Shown here piece by piece: positions 1 to 12,404 of a DNA stretch of 64,000 nucleotides. The notes below the pieces were generated by a model that saw only the letters and a list, made by a program, of their open reading frames with translations, had not been told where the DNA came from and ran no database searches. This DNA comes from Teratosphaeria epicoccoides. Lineage: Eukaryota > Ascomycota > Dothideomycetes > Mycosphaerellales > Teratosphaeriaceae. Numbering within the stretch: position 1 is the first letter of the stretch; every line of letters starts with the position of its first letter. The position numbers were made by a program, and so were the translations under genes. The stretch covers positions 496,001-560,000 of the forward strand of contig JADDMT010000006.1 of NCBI GenBank assembly GCA_021401465.1. Direction: 5' to 3'.

Positions 1-28
1 CAAACAACACAGTAAATAACCAAATATT

Positions 29-2446
29 ATGGAACGAGCGGTGTCGAGTGCTTCCAATGGCAGCACGAGAGCAGCTGAACATACACCGAATGCCTCTGTC
101 ACTTCTGCCAAACCCGACGGTAAATCTCTGGGCTCAGCAGTCATTGCTCTCTTCTACACAAACCTGCGCCTGTTGAACCTCGACCTCCTCCCAGACTGGC
201 CGGACATCAGAATCACCTCTTTCGGCACCCAAGATGCTCGCCGCCGCATCCGATGCACCGAGTTCGCCCTGTACCACCTGTTCAAGCTCTACGACCCGGC
301 AACGACCGCCGACAAGCTGCAGCCCTTTTATCCGCCGATCGAGCCGCTGCAGAGCATCAACCTTCGAGCGGCCTTGTACCGATGTTTGAACGAGCTGAAG
401 AAGAGTGGCGTGCTGGGCAAGGAGACGCTCCTGCGGAAGACCATGTTGGATGAATGTCACGGCGACAAGTTCTGGGAGGTGTGTCTGGGCCTCTCAGCGA
501 CCGTGTTGAAGAAGGTGACGCTGGACAAGAGTCGGAAGTATGACCGCTTGGTCCCTGTGGCAGAGCGCATTGGTGTGGCCAAGGGTCTCACTGCGGCGCA
601 AAAGGCAAGTATGTTGCCATTGGCTATCGCGCATAGAGCCTCATTGGCGAGGAACCTGGAAGAGAAGGAGAGAAAGCGGGACACGTTTGGGAGATTGTAT
701 GATATGCTGCTGGAGAAGGAGGCGGAGCTGGAAAGAAGGAAGTCGCAGGTCATCGAAACGGCACAGACAAGCCCCAGCGATGCGCAGCTGGAGCGGCTGA
801 GTGTCGTGGGTCATACATTGGACAAGAGGTGGGTGGGCAGTAAGGCGCTCAGAAAAGCTTTGGTGGACGGAGATGCAACAGGAGCCGCTGACGACGTCCT
901 AATGCTGCCGGTGGATCAGCTGGCGAATGCGAGAGACCATGTACAGCGGCCTATCGGGTTGCTGAGAAGCCTGGAAAGAAGCGCTGCGATGCAAGCTCAG
1001 CGCGTGAGGCGATGGCAGAGTCTGCACCAAGAGCTCATGGCAACGAACCCTAAATCTCAGCAGAGCATCATCTCAGACCATGATCGCTCAGTCCTACGTC
1101 TAGACAAGCATAAGACGTTCAGTCTGCGCGACGCCTCTTCACCTTTGCACAGACCACCGCCGCAGCAACGCCCGACCCCTTCATCAAGCATCTCGCGCTA
1201 CGACGAGATCCTGTCAGCAATGCGGGACGATCTCCGTCATAACCGCAAAACAGCTCCCTCGCCTCGGCCTGGGCCAGGGCCGACACACGATCCTGCAATA
1301 CACCCAGGGCCTGTGCCTCGCAAGCCCAGCATCCACATCGATACCTCGGCAGGTGCGACAGATCCTCACCGTCGGTCTCATTCGCAGACTGCTGTCCCAA
1401 TGCGTCCACGTATGGGCAAGCGTGCGTCTTCTAGGAGTAAGTCGTACGCGGCGCCGAAGGTGGAAGGGCAGAAGGGGCTGGTGCCGCTCAAAGCTGAGCT
1501 TTTAGGTCCACTCAAGACTGGGAGGAGGAGTAGCACGAGTCCGCTGAGCGTGTTTGCCAGCCCACCGGTCGAGTCACCTGTTAGTGAGTTTTCGACACCG
1601 CAAAGAGACCATCGGGCGAAGGTCGACAGTGGCAGCTCCTTCGGCTTGGGAATCACCGACGCGAACATTAAACGGCCATCTCCGTTCGACATACCAACCT
1701 CGGCATCTACTCCTCTACACAGGGAATTGGAGAGCAACAGCTCGATGGACAATATGCTCGCTGCAGCTGCCGAAGAGGTCGGTCAGGATCGCGAGCGTGA
1801 GCGTGTGAAGGATGCTACAAGAAACAGCCTCACGATCCCCAGAACAGACACAGAGCACAGGGCGAGCGTTCACATTGCGCGGCCGAATCTGGCAGAGAGG
1901 ACGAGGGTGAGCATGGCGCCGCGCAATCACAACAGCGAGGAGGCCATCGCTAAACATACGTCCACTGCGACTGGCTCGAAACCGGCTTTTGAAGCGCCAA
2001 AACTTGTGGCGGATGAGGAGGTGGCCGAGCCCAAAGATGCTGACGACGGTGACGACATCAACCACGAACACAAATCAATGCCCGACGCTCACGACCTGCA
2101 ACGCAGGTCCACCCTCCTCGACCGCACCCGCCAATCCATATCCCTCGCCCCTCAGCATCAACCTCTGCAACCCAGCAGAAAACTCGCGCGCAAACGTTCC
2201 CGCACGTCTATCTCCCGTCATCCCGCTAACCAGGTTGATACACCGCGAAAAGGCAGAGCAAACTCAATGGCCGATGCGACGGGCACGCCTGTGGAGAAAG
2301 AAGAGCTCTTCAGCCCTGACGCGGACTACGATAGTATCTTTCGTGCGAGACCGAAGCTCGTGAACAGTCCCAAAATCAGGGCTATGGATGTCATTGCTGG
2401 TGTAGACTCGGGAAGGGGCAGTTGGGAGGGTTTGGAGGGAATCTGA
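29..2446 (+). CDS. HAUS6: HAUS augmin-like complex subunit 6 (N-terminal domain) protein
   Basis: Single-exon gene of 805 aa. Residues about 35-165 (ALFYTNLRLLNLDLLPDWPDI onwards, with RRRIRCTEFALYHLF and LRAALYRCLNELKKSGVLG) look like the HAUS6 N-terminal domain of the augmin complex, which binds existing microtubules and recruits gamma-tubulin for branching nucleation in the spindle. A charged, coiled-coil-prone stretch follows at about 205-250. The rest is low-complexity and Pro/Ser/Arg-rich, as expected for the disordered tail of fungal homologues. The ATG at 29 is the first in frame, and the ORF ends in TGA. Only 28 bases of upstream sequence are in the window, so an extra 5' exon cannot be excluded. 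The family assignment is from recognition of the N-terminal motif; the function in this fungus is inferred. Confidence 0.8.
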   Translation: MERAVSSASNGSTRAAEHTPNASVTSAKPDGKSLGSAVIALFYTNLRLLNLDLLPDWPDIRITSFGTQDARRRIRCTEFALYHLFKLYDPATTADKLQPFYPPIEPLQSINLRAALYRCLNELKKSGVLGKETLLRKTMLDECHGDKFWEVCLGLSATVLKKVTLDKSRKYDRLVPVAERIGVAKGLTAAQKASMLPLAIAHRASLARNLEEKERKRDTFGRLYDMLLEKEAELERRKSQVIETAQTSPSDAQLERLSVVGHTLDKRWVGSKALRKALVDGDATGAADDVLMLPVDQLANARDHVQRPIGLLRSLERSAAMQAQRVRRWQSLHQELMATNPKSQQSIISDHDRSVLRLDKHKTFSLRDASSPLHRPPPQQRPTPSSSISRYDEILSAMRDDLRHNRKTAPSPRPGPGPTHDPAIHPGPVPRKPSIHIDTSAGATDPHRRSHSQTAVPMRPRMGKRASSRSKSYAAPKVEGQKGLVPLKAELLGPLKTGRRSSTSPLSVFASPPVESPVSEFSTPQRDHRAKVDSGSSFGLGITDANIKRPSPFDIPTSASTPLHRELESNSSMDNMLAAAAEEVGQDRERERVKDATRNSLTIPRTDTEHRASVHIARPNLAERTRVSMAPRNHNSEEAIAKHTSTATGSKPAFEAPKLVADEEVAEPKDADDGDDINHEHKSMPDAHDLQRRSTLLDRTRQSISLAPQHQPLQPSRKLARKRSRTSISRHPANQVDTPRKGRANSMADATGTPVEKEELFSPDADYDSIFRARPKLVNSPKIRAMDVIAGVDSGRGSWEGLEGI

Positions 2447-3838
2447 ACTCGGCGTGGGGGTGATGTGCCGTTGGTGGCGATGGACGATGTTTTCGCGGAG
2501 ACCGCGAGGGTATGTACCGTGTGGGACACTCGAAGCGTTTGGCGAACGATGTGCGCAGGGTCGAGCCGTAACGTGGGGGAGGAAGGGTCAGTCCGAGAGG
2601 TGAAACCATGGCATTGGGATTCCGTAGAAGGGACTATGTATGGAACGGAAGGTACCGTAGTGTTGGAATGGTAGAGAACTCAGATATGGTTCTTGTGCCA
2701 ATATGCACTCTTGTGCCCATGTGCATGCTTTGGTCTGCAGGTACCGGAGATTTCTAATAGGCTCTTATCTTCTCCCTACATGTGTGACATGAGACGGCAA
2801 CAAACACTTTTGTTACACGAGAAGGTCTTATTCTCCGCATCACCCCGTCCCAGACCTCTGGTACCTTTATGGTCTTTGGAATCAAGTATCGTTCGTCTCG
2901 GACTTCCTAGGTCCAGTCTGTCGGTAAGATCGCATCAGCTGTGGGCCCACATCCGACAAGTGCCGGAGGCGTACCACCTACGCTGCCCATGTCGTTTCTG
3001 TCTTGGGAGGAGGTATCGCCTCAGCCGTGGGAGAGCCGGCAGGACCTATTGGCCAGAACCTAATCGAGGTGTTGTGGACTAGGGGTGCCGTTCAAGGATG
3101 ACCCTGTACATGTACAGATGTGCGAATAGATTGTGTGTAGATGGTACCTGGCGATAAATAGATGCCGTGAAGAGATCGACGGAGGGTCGGGAGATATGGA
3201 TTGAATCTTTTCGTAAGGATCGATGATGCGCAAGCTACCTTGCTCCGCAGGGTTCATGGTACCTACCTCAATTGGCTACAACATTGGCAACAACATCTGA
3301 TGTTGTAGATTGTCGTGACCCACGCATTGTGAACATGGTTCAAGCGTCCATTACTGTTGTCGGCGGCTAGAACGCTGGAATAGTGAGGCGCCTTGCCTCG
3401 TACCTCAAAGCTCTTCACCAATTTCCCGAGAGAACATTCGAACGTGCATCCTGCTTCATCAAGTTTTCGTAATCCGCGATGACTGGCTCAAGCCACACGC
3501 ACACATCCCAAAACCATTGCCTCGGGATGTTTCAAGATGCGAAAGCCTACAAGGACTTCAATAGTGCCCGCACCATGAACTCCTCTCGCCGATGGCCCGA
3601 TCGAAATCGCTGCACTGCACGCCTCTGAAACGCGCTGTTCATGGCCTTTTGCTCTGGGGAGCCAAAGCGTGCATCTCTCCCCGAATCTGAGACGAAAGCG
3701 ACGACGTCGATACCCAAGGGATAAGCTTGCATTCACGCTTCGTCTGTTCCTGATGTGGCTGCTTGTATTGTGACATCTTCTTTTCCGTCGTCGCCCTTGC
3801 GTTTTACTGTCTGGTCACCTCCTGTAGTCAAGCATTTG
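2447..3838. other. Intergenic, no gene recognised
   Basis: About 1.4 kb after the HAUS6-like gene. It holds only short overlapping ORFs on both strands without recognisable motifs, plus a short palindrome around 3108 (TGTACATGTACA). I see nothing supportable here. Confidence 0.5.
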
Positions 3839-4390
3839 CTATTCGTATCGCGCCGTGCTGATGGCGGAGTCGGCTGCCATACTTGCGATGAGGTAGCTAA
3901 TGTCGCCCGCCTCCAAGCTGGCGCAATAGCATTGCACTTCTTGGCGCAAAGCGCGCATGTCCTTGGGGTGGCACCAAAGCACGAGCGGCTTCTCATCAGA
4001 TGCCTCGACAGGTTTGGATTCCGCAGTTGAGACACTTGCAATGGTGTTGTGGCTCTTCTGTACCTGGGGCTCTTCGGGAGGTTTCTGCACTTCGAGTCCA
4101 TCGAAGACATTCTGCATATCTTCGCCCCCGAGGTTCTTTGCGTCTGCTGGCCACGGCCTGCGACGCCATTCCTGGCATTTAGCTATGTTCCATCTGGCCT
4201 TAGTCGAGCAGCTTCCTCACTTGTTTGAGAATATGAATGTACCATCGTTGTCCGCTATTCGACCCTTGGGTCTTCAGATCGCCTACTTCAATCTGACTGG
4301 CATGGTAGAGCGCGCAACTCTCACATTCGTCGATGACCTTTTCGAAAAGACGTAGGATCTCAAGCGATAGTGGGACGTTGGACTTAGAGC
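3839..4390 (-). pseudogene. Decayed minus-strand gene fragment, family not recognised
   Basis: Two coding-looking reading frames abut on the minus strand. From about 4390 to 4203 a frame reads KSNVPLSLEILRLFEKVID, then CESCALYH and RWYIHILKQVRKLLD, and stops at TAA 4200-4202. One base later the next frame (4201 to 3839, 120 codons) continues as KARWNIAKCQEWRRRPW and ends after DISYLIASMAADSA. Skipping a single T would join them, so this looks like one helical, lysine-rich protein broken by a frameshift. It loosely resembles helical N-terminal domains of fungal NLR-type proteins, but I cannot assign it. No ATG or clean splice sites were found, so a partial gene with an intron I missed is possible. 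Confidence 0.4.
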
Positions 4391-7300
4391 ATTCGAGTCA
4401 CAGCAGTGAGGTCGTCTGAGCGCGGCGTCAGAATACGACTGGCTGCCACGAGAGTGCAGGAGGCAGATGCGTTTGCCGCTTGTCTTGCAGTGATGCTTCC
4501 GGCATTCAGAGAAGAGAGATGCGTTCCAAGATCGCAGTGCTGACTGGCACGCGATGCCAGCCATCGATCAGTGCCTTCCTTGTGGCTTGAGTATAGCTAT
4601 GTGAAGCGCAATCTCTCCATGGTATCACCGAGTGGGACAGTACGAAGATGCATGCGCAGAACCAGCTTGGTGAACTCAACTTCAGAAACGATGAACGAAA
4701 AAGATTGCAGATTGAGTAACTTGCCACCATCTGACAGAGTGCTTCGCAGGCCCGACTGTCTAGGTAAGCACAATATGTAAAGTGGTCCGTGCGACTTTCA
4801 ACACTCATACAAGTTCCCTCGGATCCACGCTGGACGCGAATATAGTATCCAGACTTGGATGATCGATCGTATGTCGTCGTTCGGGAGCAATGCAGTCCAG
4901 GTGCAGATCCTGGGCAAACGGCCGCAAGGCACTACAAAAGCATTGCCCTTACACCAATATTGGGCTAACGACGAGCCGGACCTGAGAAAAGTCGGTCTAG
5001 GTCCTGCGGCACCACACTTGTCCTGGTTGCGCCATCAAAGTATGTTTAGAATGATATCGTCCACCTCAGGTTGCAGAGAAAAAGATGACCCGCCGAGAAC
5101 GACTACAGGAAGCCTACACACCAGCAAAAGGCATGAAGCTGTATGCGATGATGCCCTGAACGATACAGAAGCGAAGAACGAGCATGCCCAGCCGGACAAT
5201 CTAAGAAATGGGCCAAAGCTATCCTTTGATGATGCGTGTCCAGGGTTGCCTGATTTCTCAGCCCTTTAGGGCGCAATAGACGAAAGAGAGGAGATGATGG
5301 GTGGTCCTCCATCTTATGTCAAAGACATCTGCTCAGACTGTCAAAGCATGGTGTCAAACTGACTGCCGTCAAAGACTCATCCATGACAGGAGTCGTCTCA
5401 GCCGAAGTAAGGCAGCATGTCAAAGAACGAGCCGATGCGGTCTCCTGAGTCTGGATGGGGATTGTCAGCATCGGCCATGCAACATACAGGCGTCTAGAGC
5501 CGGCTTCTCCACTGAATAGACCTGCCATCTTAGCTCATCAAATTTGGAGTTCCTGGCAGTATCGAATACACAGGAAGCCATGGAGAGATGCAGGTCGGGA
5601 TGCTTCAGACTCATGAAGCCGAGGCATGCTCATGCAGTCTCAATTCGAGCGGGTGTATGTGGCGTATATGATCAAAGGACATTACCGGGCCAAGTCCTTT
5701 TTGGGGCCTTGTGACCGCACCCATACAGTTGGCTGCCAAAGACAACGTCATAAGCCCTCTCTGGTTTCTCCCCGGTACATCCACCTCACCGAATCTGATC
5801 GGCTGCGGTTGTTCGTGTCATTGCTTCCTGCAAGGCACTTTCAGGCACAACCGGGAACAGTCCGTTCCGCTGAAAAGGTGTTGCGGCGAGATTGACAAGT
5901 TCGCAAAGCCGTGCGGGCATCCGAAACTGGCCAGAAGTACGCCGAGTCTTTAGTGAAATCTCTCACCTTGCTCGAAGCTTGAAACCGAGTCAGACGGGAT
6001 TGGGACAGACGTGTCCGGTGCGGACGCGAAGCCATCGCAGGTTGAGAGGTGACCTCCCAACTGAACCAATCCCGAGATCATGACCCACACGCGACATATT
6101 CGGCGGTCTTCGGCCTGGTGACCATTTGTGATGACGACACAGGAATGCGTTGTTCACTTGCAGTAACAGAGAACTCAACCCTCAAACTTGGGTCTCGACA
6201 TGCTTTTCACCTCTCGCCTGGAATTTAACAACTCATCATGGACGCCCAATGGCCGGTGTCCAAACCAGGAGCTGGGACGTCAACGGTGTTTGATCGAGTT
6301 CAGCATATGCTGTCGAGTGGCGACACTGCTCCTTGTAGGTTCCCGAAGCCATCATTTGCGCTTCTATACTCGCAAACATGAAAGCTTCATGTCCATGTGG
6401 CCACTCCAAGCTTGAGTCAAGGCTGCATGTTCTAAAACTGTATGCGATCCTTCCTCTGATTAGCAAAATCCTTGCCAGGCTCTCCAAGGTATCGGATCAG
6501 TCATCCGAGAGATGGATCGTGATGTTGGCAGATTAGCTCAGTGGGAGAGGGTGAACTCGTGCATAGGCGATGAAATCGCACCATGGAGGAATCCTTCCCC
6601 AGTGGCCGGGGGTTCTAATTCTCAAGCGTGGGTGGGCCAGATCGTCGTCATACAGCCATCCCAGATCTATCGTGTACTTCTGGCAATCAATCCAACATGA
6701 TGCCGAGGCCGTAAGACGCGTACCGACAACATCTTCAGGATAACGGCAAGAGTTCAGGAGTATCATCGCCGGACATAGTCCCGCAGTCCCTCGTGAACAT
6801 CGTCTTTGCAACTTGGAAAATCTGTAGCACATGTCGCGTGTCAAGAAGTTGCCTGGCGTTAGACGCGGGTACCATGCCAATCGTCGCAGCATCTCCGCTC
6901 TCTGACTATGCGTGGCGTCAGTCTTCGCCACCACGCATCTGTCAGCCGACGCTACTGCAAAGGTCAGCCTCACGCTGCATTTAGGACCGTTGATCCTCGC
7001 TGGGTGATGCTGGATGAGGCAAAGCAGGATCGCAAGTCACCCTGCTCCCCGCCCCGCAAGCGTAGTGCTCCTGCAGATGTGGGATGGTCACCTGTACGTG
7101 CCAGCATCTGGAGCCAGCCAATAGACAAACGACTGGACAGGAAGTTGTTGTTGTCAGGAGAAAACGGCGAAGTGGGCATCGCCGGCCGGTAACCAGTCGT
7201 TTGCGAGATGGCTTCGGAGTCACATAACCTTGTGCTGCAAAGCATGCATTTGTCGAACGATTGACATGGGCATTGACCAGTCATGGACTTCGCGATCGTG

Positions 7301-7748
7301 AAGACAGGGAGGTACGGAGGAAGTGGAAAATACGAAATAGCTCAAGGCTCGCGGTCGGCAACGAATCGCTCGCGTACGGCGCATAAATGCGGAGAGAGCG
7401 ACCCACCTTGGTGCAGGGAAGGCTGTGCAGCTCGCCGCTGATCCTGGCCGCGTGCCTGCCCTGCGAGAGCTGATTCATGGCGGTACGGGCGATAGTACCC
7501 AGTACTGCTGTACTTCCTGTGCGTGGTACTTGATCGCTGTCTCGGTAGCAGATTTGACGGAAGTACGCTGAGCTCTCCGGGACGCAGCCTGACGTGCTCT
7601 TGTGATGTCTATGCTCCAACGCTCACGTCCTCGATACTTACTTACCACCAAGGACATGCGCGACCGTCCGCAGCGAGGTAGCAATCCTCGGAAGAGTTCG
7701 ACCATCGCTGCTCTACAAGACCTGCCCACCTAGCGACGCTCTGTGGAG
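4391..7748. other. Gene-poor stretch with a tRNA-like relic
   Basis: About 3.4 kb with no convincing ORF. At 6531-6621 it contains an A-box-like sequence (TTAGCTCAGTGGGAGAGG) followed about 60 bp later by a B-box-like GGTTCTAATTC, but no cloverleaf can be closed. The last few hundred bases should hold the promoter of the zinc-finger gene beginning at 7749; no specific element is clear. Confidence 0.5.
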
Positions 7749-10700
7749 ATGACTTCAGTCACACGAAAGGTCTCAGCAGCATCCTCGTGCCCTCCACACT
7801 TGCTGCGGGCGGATGGGAACGAGCCACAGGCAGCCGGAGACGACGTCGACGCTGCGTATGAGGAGGATGATGCCGAAGATGGCAAGCCGAGGAAGAAGCA
7901 AAAGCTGGTCAAGAACGGCGACAAGAAATACCAATGCCCACACGACGACTGCGGCAAGTCCTATTCCAGAGCAGAACATTTGTACCGACACCAATTGAAC
8001 CGTAAGTGCTAACGCCTTCACGAGTCATGCCCCTGGGCGACATCGGAACGCTGACGCCAGACGATACAATGAAGACACTCCCAAGCAGATTTACAATTGC
8101 GATTTCCCTGGCTGCGACCGCCACTTTGTGCGAGCCGACCTCTGCGCGAGGCACAAGGAACGCCACACTGCCAAAGGGTCTCACTTGCAGCGTAAAGATG
8201 CCTTCCTAAACAGCCAGCGGTCTGTGACCAACGCCCAGTCGGCTGCAACGTCTGGTGGATCGTCTGCTCCTCGCAACGCCAGCACCTCGCCCTGCGATAC
8301 ACAACGTGTCTTTCCGCACCGTGCTCATCACGAACAAGATCATACCACTCATGCCGCCGTACAATCTCTTCCCGGCGCTGAGCAGCGTCGTGCCAGTGAT
8401 ATCGTCGATCGCAACCCGGCGCAAGCTGCGACAGCCATGCCTGTGGCTCAACGTGGCGCCCAGAATGGTGGGTACAGCAATTATGCGGTTGTGAATGATG
8501 GCGGGCACCATCCTCCACTCGCAGCGCCGCCAACCTCACCACCGTTCGCGAGGCCATACGGTACCGATAGCGTGTTCCAGAGGCCACTGTCTCAAATGCA
8601 AGGATTCGAATCACAGCAGCACCTCTCCATTAACACGATGCAGCCGCCACCTCCACTGTCATCTCCCCCCCTTCAAAACGGCGTGTTTGCACATCAAGCG
8701 TACCCCTCGCCAACGGCCTCTACTCAGCAATTCCAATCGCCAACGAATTACTCCATGCTTCCTTCACTGCCACCCTTCGCCTTTCCACAGACTTACGTCC
8801 CGCCCGGCACCAACAGACTCGAAAGCATGATTGCGCCACCGGTTCTAGGCTCTGCTGACCCGCAAATTGTTCCTAACGGCACGGCCAACAATCTGGGAGA
8901 ATTTAATGTCATGGACCCAATCAATGCGGGGTACGCAATGCCTGTCTTCGGCGACGATGTGTTTGATCGATATCCGGCTCCCATCGTCGACGACAACTTC
9001 ATTAATTCGCTTTTCAGTGTGAACGGTCTCGACCTTAATGCAATAAACGTGTCGCCTCCTCCGGGTCCGGAGCCGGTGCTCAATTCTCAAATTCCTTTCG
9101 CACCACTACCTAAGCTTGATCCGGATGGTGTCCCAGCTCCGCAGGAGTCCCCAGCTCCGGCAAAAGTGCAAAGTCCCTGCGAAGGCAATGGTATGGATAT
9201 TACTATCCGCGAGAGCGATATCAGTGAGAAGAAACGCCAGAGGCTGTATGATCTTGTCAACAGCTGGTCTGAAATCGAACAGAACCCAGGACGTCGTACT
9301 AAGGCTGAGATACTCCAAGGTGACAAAGGTGACGACCACCACGTGTTGAGCTTGCATATGCTCAAGACATACTTGACTGGTTACTGGACGTACATTCACC
9401 AGCAAATGCCCATCTTGCACAGGCCGACGTTCAATGCAACGACGTGTCCGGATCTATTGGTGATGGCTATGGTGTGTCTTGGTGCCACTTGCCTGGAGCG
9501 CAACAGTCCGGCCGAATTGGTTCAAAATAGCTCCGAGCTCTCATTCTTCATAGCGTATCACGTGCGTTGGGAAGTGTTCAAAGATGCCGAATTTAGGCCC
9601 ACAGCAAAGCTTTGGACGTTCCAAACAATGCTGCTGCTCGAGCTGTTCGAAAAAATGTACAGCACTCGGACCCTTCACGAAAGGGCGCACATCCACCACG
9701 CCACTACACTCACCGTCATGCGGAGAGGCTCTTCACTCATCGGACGAAGTGCTGAGCCCTCGTTTGGCGGCAATGACCCCACTCGTACGCCGCCTGGACC
9801 AGACGGCAGCATCAATACCAGCGGCCAGAACACCCCAGATGGGTACTGGAACAGGTGGATCACTGCTGAAGCTACCAGGCGAGTCGCATTTGCTGCATTC
9901 ATTATTGATTCGACGCATGCAACTCTCTTTGGACATTCGGCCGTTATGGCGCCTCATGACTTGAAGTTGCCTCTGCCATGCGATGAGGCGCTGTGGTCTG
10001 CAACAAGCAGCGCAGAGGTACAAAGAGTCGAAGCCAGCTTAGCTGCAAATGGGTTCAAGCCGACGACCTTTCTCGATGGCATCAAGCGCACGCTGAATGG
10101 GCAGAAGGTGCGCACCAACACCTTCGGGCGAGTAATCATCATGGCTGGACTTCTCAACGTGAGCTGGCACCTAAACCAACGTGACTTGCAAGTGTCTTCT
10201 TTGGGCGTTCAAAACACTCTCGGCAATCAGATCAAATGGCGAGGTCCGCTCACTCGCGCATTCGACTTCTGGCGTCGCGACTTCGACGAGAGTCTTTCAA
10301 AGAACGAGCATTGGCTTGAGATATGCAATCAGAAGGCTAAAGATCGAAGCAGCGTCGATGCCCGGAACAGCGTTTTCGAATCCCGCACATGCTTGCACAG
10401 TCTGGCTCACATGGCCATGCATGTCGATATGATCGACTGCGAGATTCTGGCTGGTATCGATCGAGTCCTTGGGCGGCTGGTAACAGATGCCGACCGGGCA
10501 GCCGTCGCGCGCCGCATGCGTGAAAAGTGGGCGCCGAGTGCGCGTGCCAGAGACGCAACGTTCTATGCATTGCGATTTCTCGTGGAGGTCCTGATTCCTG
10601 AGGAGGAGCTCGTGTCAAAGCGAGCACTTCCACACCAGCCTCCAGCATTTACCTATCTGGCGCGAGACGACTATCTCTTGAACAGACCTTGGATTCTCTT

Positions 10701-11043
10701 CTTTGCGGTCCTCATCGTCTGGTCCTACGGTTACGCTCTCGATGGGCCGATCCGACCATCAAACTACACGCTCACCACCCGCGAGCTGCAGGTTCATGAC
10801 ATGCAGCATTATCTGATACGCATGGGCGGCGTCGCGAGTCCGGACGACCTCGAAAGGCTGAAAGACCGAAATTCTTGCTTGGGTCTTCTTTTGCTGCTGC
10901 GAGACTCGCTCAAACAACCGCGCTGGGAGTTACTGCATGAAGCTAGTGATATCTTAAGTTCGTGCATAGACCTTTTGTTACCTGGGCATGGCAGTGGCGA
11001 TCATGCGATTAAACAACAGGGGGTACAGCAACAGCAGTATTGA
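7749..11043 (+). CDS. C2H2 zinc-finger / fungal-specific transcription factor
   Basis: Two exons, 7749-8001 and 8075-11043 (1073 aa), separated by a 73-bp intron with a GTAAGT donor. This junction is the one that makes the second finger intact: exon 1 gives YQCPHDDCGKSYSRAEHLYRH and exon 2 gives YNCDFPGCDRHFVRADLCARH, linked by a short linker ending in PKQI. The two C2H2 fingers lie at residues about 61-84 and 89-113. A disordered Pro/Gln/Ser-rich stretch follows, then a fungal-specific transcription factor domain (LKTYLTGYWTYIHQQMPILH and the following helices) over roughly residues 430-700. The combination is known from Pezizomycotina regulators of the AmdA-like type. It is predicted to be a nuclear DNA-binding regulator; target genes cannot be read from sequence. 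The upstream GTG at 7743 is in frame, but the ATG at 7749 is the natural start. Confidence 0.9.
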
Positions 11044-12169
11044 GGAGGGCAAAAGTCAGCATCTGCCCAAAATCGTAGAGTAGGCTGGCGTTTGTGTTTG
11101 TTGGGCTTCGTGGGCGGCATTTGCGATGCCCTTTCGCACGGTAGCTGTAAATGCCTGGATTGTAAATTGTCATTTTTGCGGTGAAGAAGTGCAGCATGTG
11201 CTGTTCTGTGTCGCACAAGCAAGGTGACATTGCTTGGTGAAAGACATTGGCAGTACCTACCTCATATGCGACGCGGATGCCTGACGCAGAAAACATTGTC
11301 GTGTTGAACTCAGCTCAGGATTGCTCGACTGTGACGCAGGGCAGACCGACGCAGGTGCTTGACGCAATGACAGGTCGTTTTGAGGCCCTCACCTGATGAT
11401 GGTTCATGTGCCCCTCTGCGGACCAGATTCATGTATTATTCATGTTCCTCTCGCGGCGCACGTCCATAGTTCACCTGCCAGCTAAGAGGGTTGCATCATG
11501 CAAGCGTGCCCAGTACCTGAACCTCGGGAGCCTGAACGGCGGATTCTCCAAGCCAGTGTGTTGGATGCGACCGCCGTGTGTTCCGGGGCCTTGAAGTTCA
11601 GGTCCTCGCTTTCTAACGTGCATGTATGGAAGACGCATCGAAGACAACGGTGCCCGGTTGCGGGCTTGGAAGTCGATCTGCGGACTGCAGGTGCCTATAT
11701 CAGAGGCTCATGCTGTTGATATTCGCAGGAGGAAGGTAAAGAAGGTCAAACGTGAAAGGATCGTGTTCACAGAGCCCATGATTCTCTAGTTCATTCAGCA
11801 CACAGGAACTAAGCAGTCCAAGAGGGATGAAAGGATGAAACAAGGGTTCAGTCTGGGGAGGGTGGGTACTGATGCAATCAGTGGTTGCGCATACAACGCA
11901 AACTATCTGCGAAGGTTCTCACTCTCGGGATGCTCATCACGAAGTCAATCCGGCGGGCTCGCCTTGCTTGACGGTTGGACGCAGAGCCGGTAGACCGAAG
12001 CACACCTCGCTCGTGCTACCAATGCAGGCTAGCACCTAGTCTCACACTGGGAAGATCGGAAGTCACAATAGTCCTGCAAACATTTGCAAAAGACGTCAGA
12101 AATGACAAATGAGATTTTGTTTTGGCGCACGGCTGTACGAGTAGTGTGCATGCAGTCCTTCTTGTCCCC
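11044..12169. other. Intergenic, no gene recognised
   Basis: About 1.1 kb between the transcription factor and the MITE-like element. Only short ORFs without motifs are present. The 3' UTR of the transcription factor presumably lies at the start. Confidence 0.5.
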
Positions 12170-12175
12170 TGACAC

Positions 12176-12398
12176 TGCGGGAGGAGTAGGGAGAGTACGA
12201 GTTTTGACTACGGAGGGGACAGGTCTACAGTCGTACAGTGTTCAGCGAAGCAGAATTCCTTTCTCTTTTGAAGAAGGCTCTGTTGACTTTTGACCATCGC
12301 GTCCTCGGGACTCCAAATCCGCACATTTATGCCATGAAACACGCGTAGATTTTGTACTCTCCATAATCAAAACTCGTACTCTCCTTAACCCCCTCCGC
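12176..12398. mobile_element. Candidate MITE-like element with terminal inverted repeats
   Basis: An 18-bp perfect inverted repeat (GGAGAGTACGAGTTTTGA at 12190-12207 and its reverse complement at 12367-12384) sits inside longer imperfect arms that reach GCGGGAGGAG on the left and CCCCCTCCGC on the right. The resulting 223-bp unit is flanked on both sides by the hexamer TGACAC (12170-12175 and 12399-12404), as expected for a target-site duplication. It has no ORF of note. These traits fit a non-autonomous DNA transposon (MITE). The superfamily cannot be assigned, and a chance hexamer match remains possible. Confidence 0.5.
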
Positions 12399-12404
12399 TG
12401 ACAC

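Noticed and set aside
8018..8614. 198-codon minus-strand ORF
   Set aside because: It is antisense to the transcription factor's intact zinc-finger and linker sequence and has no motif of its own.
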